Positions 1 through 7,496 are shown, counted from the stretch's first letter. The stretch is 12,750 bases of DNA from Bacillota bacterium (GCA_023415715.1 JAEZJP010000037.1:1-12750); one strand, 5' to 3'. The notes: generated by a model from the sequence alone, not told the origin. Translations and numbers: made by a program.

Positions 1-2
1 AC

Positions 3-92
3 GGGGACTGCCATTTGATGCGCCCTTCAGATAAGGAAAAGCGCTGGCACGTAGCCGCCCTCCGGCGGCCGGACCCCAGGGCCTACAGATGA
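3..92 (+). CDS. possible 3' end of an upstream gene (partial)
   Basis: One frame is open from the window edge for 29 codons and ends in TGA at 90-92. The predicted tail is basic, containing HLMRPSDKEKRW and ending in RPDPRAYR, and I do not recognise it. It lies on the same strand as hslO and ends about 50 bases before it, as an upstream operon member would. A 6-bp GC-rich hairpin (54-59 with 64-69) lies inside it, without a T-run. An open frame this short can occur by chance, so the call is weak. Confidence 0.2.
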   Translation, partial: GDCHLMRPSDKEKRWHVAALRRPDPRAYR

Positions 93-142
93 AACAGAAA
101 ACCTTTGACAATCGTTGAATGAACGGAAGGAATCACGGAAAG

Positions 143-1039
143 ATGCAGCCTTCATATAATCATCAGGATGAACTGCTTCACATTACCGTTATGGATGGGC
201 AAGCCCGGGTACTTCTTTTAAGCACCCGTCAGCTGACCCAGGAAGCGGTGGATATCCACCATACGACGCCCGTGTGCACAGCGGCGCTGGGTAGGCTTAT
301 GTCCGGCACCATCATGATCGGCGCCATGCTCAAGGGAGAAAAGGATTCGGTGACCGTAACGGTGAAGGGCGGCGGCCCGGCGGGTACGCTGATAGCCGTA
401 ACCACACCCGGCAAGGTAAAGGCGTGTATGGACAATCCCCTGGTCGAGATGCCTCTAAAGCCTGACGGCAAACTTGACGTAGGCGGTGCGGTAGGCCATG
501 AAGGCCGGATGTCTGTTGTGAAGGACATGGGTCTGCGGGAACCCTATATCGGCCAGGTGGAGCTTTTATCCGGTGAAATTGCCGAGGATTTTGCCGTGTA
601 TTTTACCAAAAGCGAGCAGCAGCCTTCTCTTGTGGCCTTGGGTGTGCTTGTGGCGGGCAGCCAGGTGCTGCAGTCGGGCGGAATTCTTGTTCAGCCGCTG
701 CCCGGATGCTCCGAGGAAACGCTGTCGCAATTGGAGTTGCGCTCGCCCATGTTTTCCGCCATCAGCAACGAACTGAACTACGCATCATTGGAGCAGCTGG
801 CGGATGACTGGTTCCGGGGCCTTGATCCCGTCATATTGGAAAGGCGGAAGCTTTTCTACGAATGCGGCTGCAGCCGCGAGCGCATGGAACGTGCCCTGGT
901 GACTTTAGGCCGCCGGGAACTGAATCAATTGATTGAGGAGGATCAGGGTGCGGAACTGAGCTGCCATTTTTGCAGGAACCGCTATCATTTTTCGACCGAC
1001 GAACTGCGGGAGCTGGTAAAACAGGCTGCCCGGCCTTGA
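143..1039 (+). CDS. hslO: Hsp33, redox-regulated molecular chaperone
   Basis: Hsp33 is a cytoplasmic holdase that binds unfolding proteins during oxidative stress. When reduced it is kept inactive by a zinc ion held by four cysteines. The sequence shows the full family layout: an N-terminal fold with LLSTRQLTQEA and the conserved GGAVGHEGRMSVVKDMG stretch, and a C-terminal redox switch FYECGCSRERM...LSCHFCRNRYHF. With the start at 143 the cysteines are C241, C243, C274 and C277, a CxC-x30-CxxC pattern with the same spacing as E. coli Hsp33. The protein is 298 residues, near the usual 290-300. I chose ATG 143 because GGAAGG lies upstream at 125-130; an in-frame ATG at 119 would add eight residues but has no ribosome site. 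All four zinc cysteines are present, so it should be functional. Confidence 0.95.
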   Translation: MQPSYNHQDELLHITVMDGQARVLLLSTRQLTQEAVDIHHTTPVCTAALGRLMSGTIMIGAMLKGEKDSVTVTVKGGGPAGTLIAVTTPGKVKACMDNPLVEMPLKPDGKLDVGGAVGHEGRMSVVKDMGLREPYIGQVELLSGEIAEDFAVYFTKSEQQPSLVALGVLVAGSQVLQSGGILVQPLPGCSEETLSQLELRSPMFSAISNELNYASLEQLADDWFRGLDPVILERRKLFYECGCSRERMERALVTLGRRELNQLIEEDQGAELSCHFCRNRYHFSTDELRELVKQAARP

Positions 1040-1050
1040 TTTTTTTCTTG

Positions 1051-1059
1051 TGATATAAT
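1051..1059 (+). promoter_or_regulatory. extended -10 promoter for the TPR/HEAT gene pair
   Basis: TGATATAAT just after hslO is a perfect extended -10 (TGnTATAAT) for the vegetative sigma factor. The best -35 match is poor, which extended -10 promoters tolerate. Transcription would start near 1066 and leave a leader of about 30 bases before ATG 1095. A run of seven T follows the hslO stop codon, but only a weak 4-bp stem precedes it, so hslO may read through. Confidence 0.5.
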
Positions 1060-1094
1060 GGAATGGGGTGCAATAGCCCCGCCGGAGAATTTCT

Positions 1095-2798
1095 ATGAAA
1101 GACATGAGTATTTCCCGACGCCAGGGAGATGTGGTGCCCTTTACCCGCTCCACCGATTATTGGCACAGACGGGCCATGGACAACCGACGCAGCCTGCGGT
1201 TCCCGGAAGCTGTGGAGCTTTTGCGCAGCGCGGCCCGCCAGGAACCGGACAACGTGGAGATACAAATGGACCTGGCGGAAACGCTTAGTGAAATGGAGTG
1301 CTTTGAGCAGTCCAGCCGCCTGCTGTACAGGCTTTTAAGCCAGGACCCCAACATGGCGGAATGTTATTACGGTTTGGCATGCAACGATTACGGCCTGCAA
1401 AAGCACGAGGAAGCGCTGGATGCGCTTGTCCATTATCTTCGCCTGTCCCCGGAGGGGCCCTATGCCGAGGAAGCACGGGATATGCTGGAAATGCTTTCCG
1501 AAGTTGACTTCGGCAGCGGGAACAGCAGGGGTGAGCTTCTTATCCGACGTGGGATGAAGGCTTTTGCGGACGACAAGCCTCACAAGGCTACCGAGCATTT
1601 GAAACGGGCGCTGCGCGTTACCAGGGAAGAGACGCGGGTCCGTACCATGCTTTCCCTTTCCCTTTTGTCGGAGGGGAAGCCCAAGGAAGCATTGCGCCAC
1701 GCCATGGCGGCCTGCGCAAGAGACAAACAAAGTGTTCAGGCCCGTTGCTCCCTGTGCTGCGCGCTGTGGATGCTGAAAAAGCCAAGGGCTGCGGCCGGGC
1801 TTTTGCAGGAAATCGCAAAGTGGTGCGATTCCCCTTATGAGGAATTACTGTTCTGCCATACTGCCAGCCAGCTTGACCAGCGGGAACTGCTACTTAAGTT
1901 TTTGCAGGCCCGCAGCCAGTGGACGCCCTTTCGTACAGGCACGCTCCATAGCCTGGCCGTAGCATATTTCAACCTGGGCCACTATCAGAAGGCAAAGGCG
2001 CTGTGGCTTAGGGTCATGCAGATTGATCCGGACAATCTGCTGGCGGAATACGGCAACAGCCTCTGCCAAAGGGCGCTGAACGGTGAAGATACCGGCCTTA
2101 AGACGCTGGGCTATCATCCCATACTTCCCAGGGAGGAGAACCAGCGACGCCTGCAGATGATTGCCGCAGCGCTGTCCGGCGGGGAGGATGCGCTGAAGGA
2201 ACGCTGGCGCAAGGATGACACCCTGAAAAGGATGATCCGCTGGGCGTTTACGCTGCCGGATGAACGGCTGCAAGGTGCCCTGCTTGGCGTGTTGGCTGCC
2301 GTAGGCACGGATTCCGCCGGGCTTATCAAGGAGCTTCTCACCGATGATACCATGCCGGAGGAATTGAAACGCAAGGCAGTACTGCTGCTCAGCCGGTTGG
2401 GGGAGCCCATGCCGTACGTGCTGACCTACCGCCGGCGGATCACCCAGGTGCAATGCGTACCGAAGGAATTCAGAGGTGTTCCGCAATGGCGGTCCTTCCT
2501 GAAATTGTTTTTGCAGGAGGCCGGCCGCTGGGGAAACAGCAGAGAGGCCGCCTTCTTTGCGGCAAAGCTTTACCGGTCGCTGCCCAGGGTAATGCGGGAA
2601 GAAGCGGCGGGGGAAAACAGCCTGCAATGGGTAAAGGCGTTTGAAATTATGTTTTTATATATGGAAGGCCGCGTGCGGGAAATGGAAGCGGTTGCGAAGG
2701 AATTGCCAATTTCCATCAGGCGCATCCAAAGGGTCATCCGCATGGTCCAAAGGGTTCAACCGAAAGCCTTGTATCCGGGGGAGGAGGAAAATTCATGA
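1095..2798 (+). CDS. tetratricopeptide repeat (TPR) protein, function unknown
   Basis: This 567-residue protein is mostly alpha-helical and built from TPR-like helix pairs, the kind of scaffold that binds other proteins. Recognisable repeats lie at about residues 31-135 (for example QEPDNVEIQMDLAETLSEM and NMAECYYGLACNDYGLQKHE), 147-245 (GKPKEALRHAMAACARD) and 284-330 (LAVAYFNLGHYQKAKALWLR followed by IDPDNLLAEYGNSL). The C-terminal 230 residues are helical and less repetitive. I see no signal peptide, membrane segment or catalytic motif, so it is probably cytoplasmic. ATG 1095 has GGAG at 1084-1087, seven bases upstream. Its last codons overlap the next gene by four bases (ATGA), so the two are translationally coupled and probably act together. 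I do not recognise a specific family. Confidence 0.8.
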   Translation: MKDMSISRRQGDVVPFTRSTDYWHRRAMDNRRSLRFPEAVELLRSAARQEPDNVEIQMDLAETLSEMECFEQSSRLLYRLLSQDPNMAECYYGLACNDYGLQKHEEALDALVHYLRLSPEGPYAEEARDMLEMLSEVDFGSGNSRGELLIRRGMKAFADDKPHKATEHLKRALRVTREETRVRTMLSLSLLSEGKPKEALRHAMAACARDKQSVQARCSLCCALWMLKKPRAAAGLLQEIAKWCDSPYEELLFCHTASQLDQRELLLKFLQARSQWTPFRTGTLHSLAVAYFNLGHYQKAKALWLRVMQIDPDNLLAEYGNSLCQRALNGEDTGLKTLGYHPILPREENQRRLQMIAAALSGGEDALKERWRKDDTLKRMIRWAFTLPDERLQGALLGVLAAVGTDSAGLIKELLTDDTMPEELKRKAVLLLSRLGEPMPYVLTYRRRITQVQCVPKEFRGVPQWRSFLKLFLQEAGRWGNSREAAFFAAKLYRSLPRVMREEAAGENSLQWVKAFEIMFLYMEGRVREMEAVAKELPISIRRIQRVIRMVQRVQPKALYPGEEENS

Positions 2799-3619
2799 GG
2801 TGCATCGACTTTGACAGGCATTTCGCGGATTATACATCCCAATGGGTAAAGGAACACAGCCGCGATTATAAGACGCTGGAGGCCATGGAGGGCGATATGC
2901 CGGGCGTCTATTTGAGGTTTTTGAATACGCCCGCAGCCTGGCTGGACGGAGCGACGCCCGGTGCGTTTTTCGGAAAGTTTGACGACGCGGCGGAGCTTGT
3001 TGGGTGGATGCGGGAATACTGCGTAAAGCGCGTGCCCGTGCCTGACCCGCTCCAGGAAAGGATACTGGATTTGGGCCAAAGCTGCGAACAAAGTTTGATG
3101 ACGCTTTTGGAGGATGTCTCGGCGCCCCTGGAAGCCCGTATGACGGCGGTGGGCCTTTTGCGGGAGATGGAGAGCCGTGCGCCCAAGGCACTGTATATCA
3201 CCTGGCAGAAAAGCCGCCGGCAGAAGGATGAGCTGTGCGACAACGCATTGGAAAGCCTGGCGGCCATGGGCAGGGATATCTTGCCGGATATGATGGCAGA
3301 GCTTGACAGTTGCAACCGTGCGGGCCAGGAAGCGCTTTTGGATGTGCTTTCCGCCTATCCCGGCAATGAGTCCGTGTTTTTGCTGGCCATGAAGTTCTTT
3401 GAGGAGGACAGGAAGCGCCGGGCACTTTTTGCCGGATATCTGGGCAGGCTGGCGGATGAGCGGGCCCTGCCGGCGCTTTTGAAGGCAGCCGGGGAGCAGA
3501 ACCTGCCATACCTTGACTTCATCGAAATACGCAATGCCATCGAACGGCTGGGCGGCGATGCGCCGGATCGGGAATTTCATGATGATCCGGGCTATGAGGC
3601 AATGATCAAAATGCAGTAG
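2795..3619 (+). CDS. HEAT-like helical repeat protein, function unknown
   Basis: This 274-residue soluble protein is rich in leucine and alanine. From about residue 100 to 255 it shows repeated helix pairs of the HEAT type, such as EARMTAVGLLREME, NALESLAAMGRDILPDMMAE and LGRLADERALPALLKAAGE. Such repeats act as protein-binding scaffolds; no enzyme motif is visible. ATG 2795 overlaps the TPR gene's stop by four bases and has its own strong ribosome site (GGAGG 2783-2787), so the two are coupled and may form a complex (inference). The TAG stop codon at 3617-3619 lies inside a 25-bp repeat, so the last few residues may have been set by arrival of that repeat. HEAT is my reading of the helix pattern; I do not recognise a named family. 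Confidence 0.75.
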   Translation: MRCIDFDRHFADYTSQWVKEHSRDYKTLEAMEGDMPGVYLRFLNTPAAWLDGATPGAFFGKFDDAAELVGWMREYCVKRVPVPDPLQERILDLGQSCEQSLMTLLEDVSAPLEARMTAVGLLREMESRAPKALYITWQKSRRQKDELCDNALESLAAMGRDILPDMMAELDSCNRAGQEALLDVLSAYPGNESVFLLAMKFFEEDRKRRALFAGYLGRLADERALPALLKAAGEQNLPYLDFIEIRNAIERLGGDAPDREFHDDPGYEAMIKMQ

Positions 3620-3640
3620 GGGCGAACTGTGTTCGCCCGC
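3616..3640 (+). repeat. 25-bp palindromic repeat, copy 1
   Basis: This is the first of three identical 25-bp copies in the window (others at 7472-7496, inverted, and 7571-7595). Its core is a perfect hairpin: GGGCGAAC (3620-3627), loop TGT, GTTCGCCC (3631-3638). It starts inside the last sense codon of the HEAT-like gene and contributes that gene's TAG. No T-run follows, so it is not a standard terminator. It resembles REP-type dispersed repeats. Confidence 0.85.
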
Positions 3641-3684
3641 AAACCACACATTTCGCAATTGGCTGGCCGAAATGGAGGGATGGA

Positions 3685-4365
3685 ATGATAACCCTACAGG
3701 AAATAAAGCAGAATGAGAGCATCAAGGCACTGATCAAGGCGGGAAACCGGTACCTGGAAGCGCTGGGGTATACGGATCATGGCCCTCGTCATGTGAGCTA
3801 TGTAAGCCGCACTGCATCTGGAGTGCTGAAGGCTCTTGGCTATTCTCCCAGGGAAACCGAGCTGGCCGCCATTGCTGGCTGGGTCCACGATGTGGGCAAT
3901 TCCATCAACCGCCAGGACCACGGCCCCAACGGCGCCATTATGCTCTTTCCGATTTTGCGCGAGGCGGGGCTGGAAATCACCGATGTAATTGAGATTGTTA
4001 CCGCCGTGGGCAACCATGAGGAGCAGAGCGGTACAATATCCAGCGCGGTGAGCGCCGCGCTCGTGATCGGCGACAAAAGCGACGCGCACCGTACCAGGGT
4101 ACGGGGCGGCAAGCCCGATCCCGATGATGTTCACGACAGAGTGAACTTTTCCATCCAGGAGAACAACGTCACTGTGGACAGAAAAAGCAGGATCATCCGC
4201 CATGAGCTGACCATGGATGATACATCCTCCGTACTGGAATATTTTCAGATTTATCTGGCCCGCATCATCATGTGCGAACAGGCCGCTGCTTTTTTAAACT
4301 GCTCCTTTGACCTGGTCATCAATGGGCGCCCGGTGAACAACCGGCCAAAGCCCGTTCTGGAATAA
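3685..4365 (+). CDS. HD-domain phosphohydrolase
   Basis: HD-domain proteins are metal-dependent phosphohydrolases, often acting on nucleotides or nucleotide second messengers. The 226-residue sequence shows the signature ligands in order: H32 and H36 (DHGPRHV), the paired H68-D69 (GWVHDVGN), H79 (RQDHGPNG), H111 (GNHEE) and D130/D133 (GDKSDAHRTRVRG). Helices between them fit a single HD fold, and about 80 further residues form a C-terminal part without a clear match. No membrane segment or sensor domain is present, so it is likely cytoplasmic. ATG 3685 follows GGAGGG at 3674-3679. It sits 65 bases after the HEAT-like gene and 39 bases before the zinc-ribbon gene, same strand, with no strong terminator between. 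The substrate cannot be inferred from the sequence. Confidence 0.88.
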   Translation: MITLQEIKQNESIKALIKAGNRYLEALGYTDHGPRHVSYVSRTASGVLKALGYSPRETELAAIAGWVHDVGNSINRQDHGPNGAIMLFPILREAGLEITDVIEIVTAVGNHEEQSGTISSAVSAALVIGDKSDAHRTRVRGGKPDPDDVHDRVNFSIQENNVTVDRKSRIIRHELTMDDTSSVLEYFQIYLARIIMCEQAAAFLNCSFDLVINGRPVNNRPKPVLE

Positions 4366-4404
4366 CCGTCGAAACCGCCCAAAGAGGCGAAAGGGGGGAC
4401 GACG

Positions 4405-6255
4405 TTGCTCTGTGAAAAATGCGGAGCCTACATGCCGGATGATGCCATCACCTGTGAAGGGTGCGGCACGCTGATGAAAAGAAAACCTCAGCCGGAAACA
4501 GGAGTGCGCGGCATCCGCCAGGGCCGAATGACGGGCAGCACACAGCCGCTGCCCGGCAGCAGCCGTACAGAACCTAGAGACGAGTCGGCTCGCCGGGATT
4601 CGGCGCGGGATGTGCCTAAAATGTACCGGGACGACAAACGCCCGGAACGCCGCCGGGGTGTGGAGCGCTTCGGGGAAGATGCCGGACGCCCCCAGAGCAG
4701 GCGCGGCATTCCAAGGGTGTCTGAATCCCAGGTGCGCAAGCTGCGCATCCGGCAGGAAAAGGTACACCCTGTAAAAAAACACATGGTCAACTGGATGCAT
4801 ATCCTGACATTGGGGATCGTACTTGTCCTTCTTGGCATTGTGGGCGGTTTTCTTTACCTGACAAGAACGCCGGCGGGACAGGTTGTATTAGCCCGCATGG
4901 GCCAGGACGCGCCCGCTCAGGCTTTCTGGCAGGTAGGCGAACAATACCTAAATCAGGGTCAAATCAGCGAGGCTATAGCAGCCTTCGAAAAGGCCAACGA
5001 AAAGAATCCCGACAATGTGGACGGTCTTCTGTCCCTGGGGTCAGCCCTGGAGGCAGCCGGAAGAACGGAGGAGGCCAAGACGCTGTATCAGCGGCTGTAT
5101 GAAGAAGTCAGCCCTGAGCGCCCCGAGGCTTACCGGAACCAGATCCGCATCCTGATTGCCGAGGACCATACTCCGGAGGCGGCGGAACTGATGAAGCTGG
5201 CCTATGACAAAACAGGCCTCATATCCTTCCGTCAGCAGCGGGATGCAACGCTGCCCAAAATGCCGGAGACAGATCTGGCAGCCGGCCGCTACACCGAGGA
5301 AAAGCAGGTCAACCTTTATTCGCCCCAGGATTATGATATCAAGTACATGCTTGGCGATGGTGAGTTTCCTAAGGACGCAATACCCTACGAAGGCCCGATC
5401 AAGCTCAAGGATGGCCAGTCGAACAGATTGCGGGCTGTATGTATAAGCGGCGATCTTTTAAGCGACCCGCTGGATGTGACCTACAGCGTGGTTCTGCCCT
5501 CTCCCGATGCGCCAAGGGCCGGCCTCGCCCCCAACACCTATGAGCGGCAGCAGCGTGTTTGGCTGCGCTATCCGGGAAAAGAATCGGATATCGCCATGTA
5601 CTATACGCTGGACGGCTCCACACCAGATTTGAATTCTCCCCGCTATACGGGGGATCCCATCTTGCTGCCCGGCGGCCGTGTTACCTTGAAAGCCATTGCG
5701 GTGAACAGTAATGGCAAAACCTCCAACGTAATGGAGGTGGGTTACAAGATCAACAACGTGAAGTTCAAGGAAATGTACAGTGAGACGGATGCATTCCAGG
5801 GCTTCAAACTGCTTGAAACCACGCAGGATGCATTTGTACAGGCCAACGGGCAACCTTCTTCCCAGGAAAATGTAACCGTGGAAGATATTGAGGGCGAATG
5901 CCATAAGCTGAATTACAGCTGGGGTTATTGCACAGTAGCGTCCATAAGCGGCCAGTGGCTGGTGGTGGAAGTATATGAGACGCAGGATAAGTTTGCAGCA
6001 CCCCGCGGGACGCATATCGGAAATTCCGAAAAAGAGGTGACCGAGAATTTCCGGGACATGCTCCAGCCAAACAGTCAAAATGGCGACAGGAGCCTGTATT
6101 ACGATGGAAACAGCACGGGCATCATCAAGCTGGTATCGGATAAGCAAAAGAGTATACAATACAACTGCTTTACCCTGGAAAGCAACCATATTGTTCTGCA
6201 ATATGATCTGTCAAACGGTGTCGTCACAGCCATTTCCCACAAGTTTGTGCCATAA
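4405..6255 (+). CDS. zinc-ribbon, single-pass membrane protein with TPRs and chitobiase-C-like domains
   Basis: This 616-residue protein combines several modules. Residues 3-20 form a zinc ribbon (CEKCG and CEGCG, CxxC-x10-CxxC). Residues about 25-125 are basic, low-complexity and probably disordered. Residues 132-153 are one hydrophobic helix (LTLGIVLVLLGIVGGFLYL). Two or three TPRs follow at about 170-270 (SEAIAAFEKANEKNPDNVDG). Residues about 300-450 hold two beta-rich domains like the chitobiase/hexosaminidase C-terminal domain, clearest at YYTLDGSTPD (399-408) and VTLKAIAVNSNGKTSN. The C-terminal 160 residues are unrecognised. By the positive-inside rule the zinc ribbon is cytoplasmic and the rest outside. 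The start is TTG 4405, preceded by GGGGGG at 4393-4398; any later start would break the zinc ribbon. A linker between a cytoplasmic partner and the envelope is an inference; no function is known to me. Confidence 0.8.
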   Translation: MLCEKCGAYMPDDAITCEGCGTLMKRKPQPETGVRGIRQGRMTGSTQPLPGSSRTEPRDESARRDSARDVPKMYRDDKRPERRRGVERFGEDAGRPQSRRGIPRVSESQVRKLRIRQEKVHPVKKHMVNWMHILTLGIVLVLLGIVGGFLYLTRTPAGQVVLARMGQDAPAQAFWQVGEQYLNQGQISEAIAAFEKANEKNPDNVDGLLSLGSALEAAGRTEEAKTLYQRLYEEVSPERPEAYRNQIRILIAEDHTPEAAELMKLAYDKTGLISFRQQRDATLPKMPETDLAAGRYTEEKQVNLYSPQDYDIKYMLGDGEFPKDAIPYEGPIKLKDGQSNRLRAVCISGDLLSDPLDVTYSVVLPSPDAPRAGLAPNTYERQQRVWLRYPGKESDIAMYYTLDGSTPDLNSPRYTGDPILLPGGRVTLKAIAVNSNGKTSNVMEVGYKINNVKFKEMYSETDAFQGFKLLETTQDAFVQANGQPSSQENVTVEDIEGECHKLNYSWGYCTVASISGQWLVVEVYETQDKFAAPRGTHIGNSEKEVTENFRDMLQPNSQNGDRSLYYDGNSTGIIKLVSDKQKSIQYNCFTLESNHIVLQYDLSNGVVTAISHKFVP

Positions 6256-6260
6256 CATAC

Positions 6261-6294
6261 AGCCCGCTTAGTTTTATTCCAAGCGGGCTTTTCC
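6261..6294 (+). terminator. rho-independent terminator after the zinc-ribbon gene
   Basis: A perfect 9-bp stem, AGCCCGCTT (6261-6269) with AAGCGGGCT (6281-6289), and an 11-base loop are followed at once by a T-rich tract. It starts six bases after the stop codon, so it ends the transcript before spo0A and makes spo0A a separate unit. Confidence 0.92.
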
Positions 6295-6328
6295 TTATTT
6301 ACACGTTTGATGCAAGATTCAAGCGGTA

Positions 6329-6340
6329 TTTGCGCGCAAA
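6329..6340. promoter_or_regulatory. 12-bp perfect palindrome upstream of spo0A
   Basis: TTTGCGCGCAAA is a perfect 12-bp palindrome about 105 bases upstream of the spo0A -10 element. A related half, GCAAAACGCGCG, follows at 6346-6357. A dyad of this kind could be an operator for a dimeric regulator, but I do not recognise it and its position is far upstream. Confidence 0.35.
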
Positions 6341-6444
6341 GCCGTGCAAAACGCGCGATTTATGCGTCGATTCGTGTAATATCGTCATATTTGTTGTCAC
6401 AAACCATTTTTTTTTATCAAATACTTCTGATGGCAGCACATTTA

Positions 6445-6453
6445 TGCTATAAT
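6445..6453 (+). promoter_or_regulatory. spo0A: extended -10 promoter of spo0A
   Basis: TGCTATAAT matches the extended -10 consensus (TGnTATAAT) perfectly. Seventeen bases upstream, TTCTGA (6425-6430) is a weak -35. A T-run near 6407-6416 could serve as an UP element. Transcription would begin near 6460, giving a leader of about 107 bases. I could not find a convincing sigma-H promoter, which is the second spo0A promoter in Bacillus. Confidence 0.6.
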
Positions 6454-6566
6454 GCACGCATATGATGAAAAAAAGCCCAAATACTCCAGAATTCCCACAT
6501 CAACCACAATTAATAGCAATCAATGATGTAAATAGTAGCACAAATGATTGGGAAGGTGGTAGACAA

Positions 6567-7340
6567 ATGGACGGAATCCGGGTATTGCTGGTGGACGATA
6601 ATGCGGAGCTGCGCAGGCTGGTGGCCGATTTCCTTGCAAAGCAGGAAGGGATCACCGTTGTAGGGCAGGCTTCCAACGGCGCTGAGGCGCTGCAGATCCT
6701 GTCGGAACAGTCGGTGGACATCCTGTTAATGGATATCATCATGCCCCAAATGGATGGATACGCACTCTTGGAAGAATTACGCCGCCGGTCTTTTGACCCC
6801 ATGCCGCAGGTGATCGTACTTACGGCCCTGGGTCGGGATGATTTCATCATGCGTGCAGTGGAACTGGGCGCAAGGTACTATATGGTCAAGCCCTTTGAAG
6901 TACAGGTGCTGGCTGCCCGCATCAGGGAAATTGCCGGCCAGCCTGTCCGCAGCCTGGAGCCTGTGCGGGTCGCAACATCCGGACATGGCCAGTCGCTGGA
7001 TGAGCGCTTGTCCAGCCTGTTCCTGACCATCGGCATCCCCGCCCACATCAAAGGCTACCAGTTCCTGCGCGAAGCGGTGAAGATGGTGATAGACAACCCG
7101 GACGTGATCAACAGGATCACCAAGGAATTGTACCCCGGCATCGGACGCAGGTTCAACACTACAGCCAGCAAGGTGGAGCGGGCCATCCGACATGCCATCG
7201 AGGTGGCATGGAGCCGCGGCCGCATAGAGACGCTGAACCGCGCCTTCGGCTGCAAGGTGGCCTCCAAGGAGGATAAGCCCACCAACGGCGAGTTTGTGGC
7301 CATGATCGCCGACAAACTGTCGATGGAGAGGACGGCATAA
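6567..7340 (+). CDS. spo0A: Spo0A, master response regulator of sporulation
   Basis: Spo0A is the DNA-binding response regulator that, once phosphorylated, commits the cell to sporulation. The 257-residue product has both family domains. The N-terminal receiver (1-120) carries D10 and D11 (LLVDDN), phospho-acceptor D56 (LLMDIIMP), T86 (VLTALG) and K108 (MVKPFE). After a linker, the Spo0A-specific DNA-binding domain (about 145-257) contains GIPAHIKGYQFLREAV, FNTTASKVERAIRHAIEVAW and the preceding ITKELYPGI, almost diagnostic on its own. ATG 6567 is preferred because it follows a ribosome site (GGAAGGTGG, 6551-6559) and begins MDGIRVLLVDDN as expected; the frame is open 35 codons further upstream to 6462, but that start would fall at the predicted transcript start. 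The gene is separated from its left neighbour by a terminator and is not next to spoIVB. Confidence 0.98.
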   Translation: MDGIRVLLVDDNAELRRLVADFLAKQEGITVVGQASNGAEALQILSEQSVDILLMDIIMPQMDGYALLEELRRRSFDPMPQVIVLTALGRDDFIMRAVELGARYYMVKPFEVQVLAARIREIAGQPVRSLEPVRVATSGHGQSLDERLSSLFLTIGIPAHIKGYQFLREAVKMVIDNPDVINRITKELYPGIGRRFNTTASKVERAIRHAIEVAWSRGRIETLNRAFGCKVASKEDKPTNGEFVAMIADKLSMERTA

Positions 7341-7369
7341 AATTGCAGCCACCGGCGGAGACGATTTCA

Positions 7370-7399
7370 AACGAGGGGGAACTGCGGTTCCTCCTCGTT
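7370..7399 (+). terminator. hairpin terminator after spo0A
   Basis: A 13-bp stem, AACGAGGGGGAAC (7370-7382) with GTTCCTCCTCGTT (7387-7399), has only one G-U pair and a four-base loop, and lies 30 bases after the spo0A stop. The tract after it (GCTTTCCC) is poor in T, so termination may be partial. Confidence 0.65.
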
Positions 7400-7471
7400 G
7401 CTTTCCCAGGGATTGTTGAATGCGGATGGTTGTTAATTGTCTGCCTGCAGCATTTCGGATACCAAGCTTAC

Positions 7472-7496
7472 GCGGGCGAACACAGTTCGCCCCTAC
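7472..7496 (-). repeat. 25-bp palindromic repeat, copy 2 (inverted)
   Basis: This is an exact reverse complement of the copies at 3616-3640 and 7571-7595. Together with copy 3 it forms an inverted pair around a 74-bp spacer. Just outside, CTTA (7467-7470) can pair with TAAG (7596-7599), extending the long stem by four pairs with one bulged base. Confidence 0.85.

Larger units (their letters stand above)
6256..6566. other. 311-bp intergenic region upstream of spo0A
   Basis: This gap contains a terminator at its left end, then AT-rich DNA with a perfect palindrome (6329-6340), a dyad TTTGT-TGTC-ACAAA (6390-6403), a run of nine or so T near 6407-6416, and an extended -10 promoter at 6445-6453. 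TGTCACA (6395-6401) and CGTCGAT (6365-6371) each match five of seven bases of the Spo0A box TGTCGAA, too weak to call as sites. I see no spoIVB or other gene in it. Confidence 0.7.

Noticed and set aside
1890..2627. 245-codon open frame on the minus strand
   Set aside because: It is antisense to the TPR gene and shows no family motif or ribosome site.
3616..3640. Repeat copy 1 as a terminator of the HEAT-like gene
   Set aside because: The hairpin is strong but no T-run follows, and identical copies lie away from gene ends.
2756..3658. 300-codon open frame on the minus strand
   Set aside because: It lies opposite the HEAT-like gene, has no ribosome site and a low-complexity composition. GC-rich codon use on the real strand often leaves such antisense frames open.
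4367..4373. CGTCGAA, a 6-of-7 match to the Spo0A box before the zinc-ribbon gene
   Set aside because: A single near-match of seven bases is expected by chance several times in a window this size, and no promoter is visible beside it.
5458..6201. 247-codon open frame on the minus strand
   Set aside because: It is antisense to the zinc-ribbon gene, whose domains and start are clear; no recognisable product.
6462..6566. 35-codon upstream extension of spo0A
   Set aside because: Its start falls at the predicted transcript start, lacks a ribosome site and does not resemble a Spo0A N-terminus. ATG 6567 fits far better.
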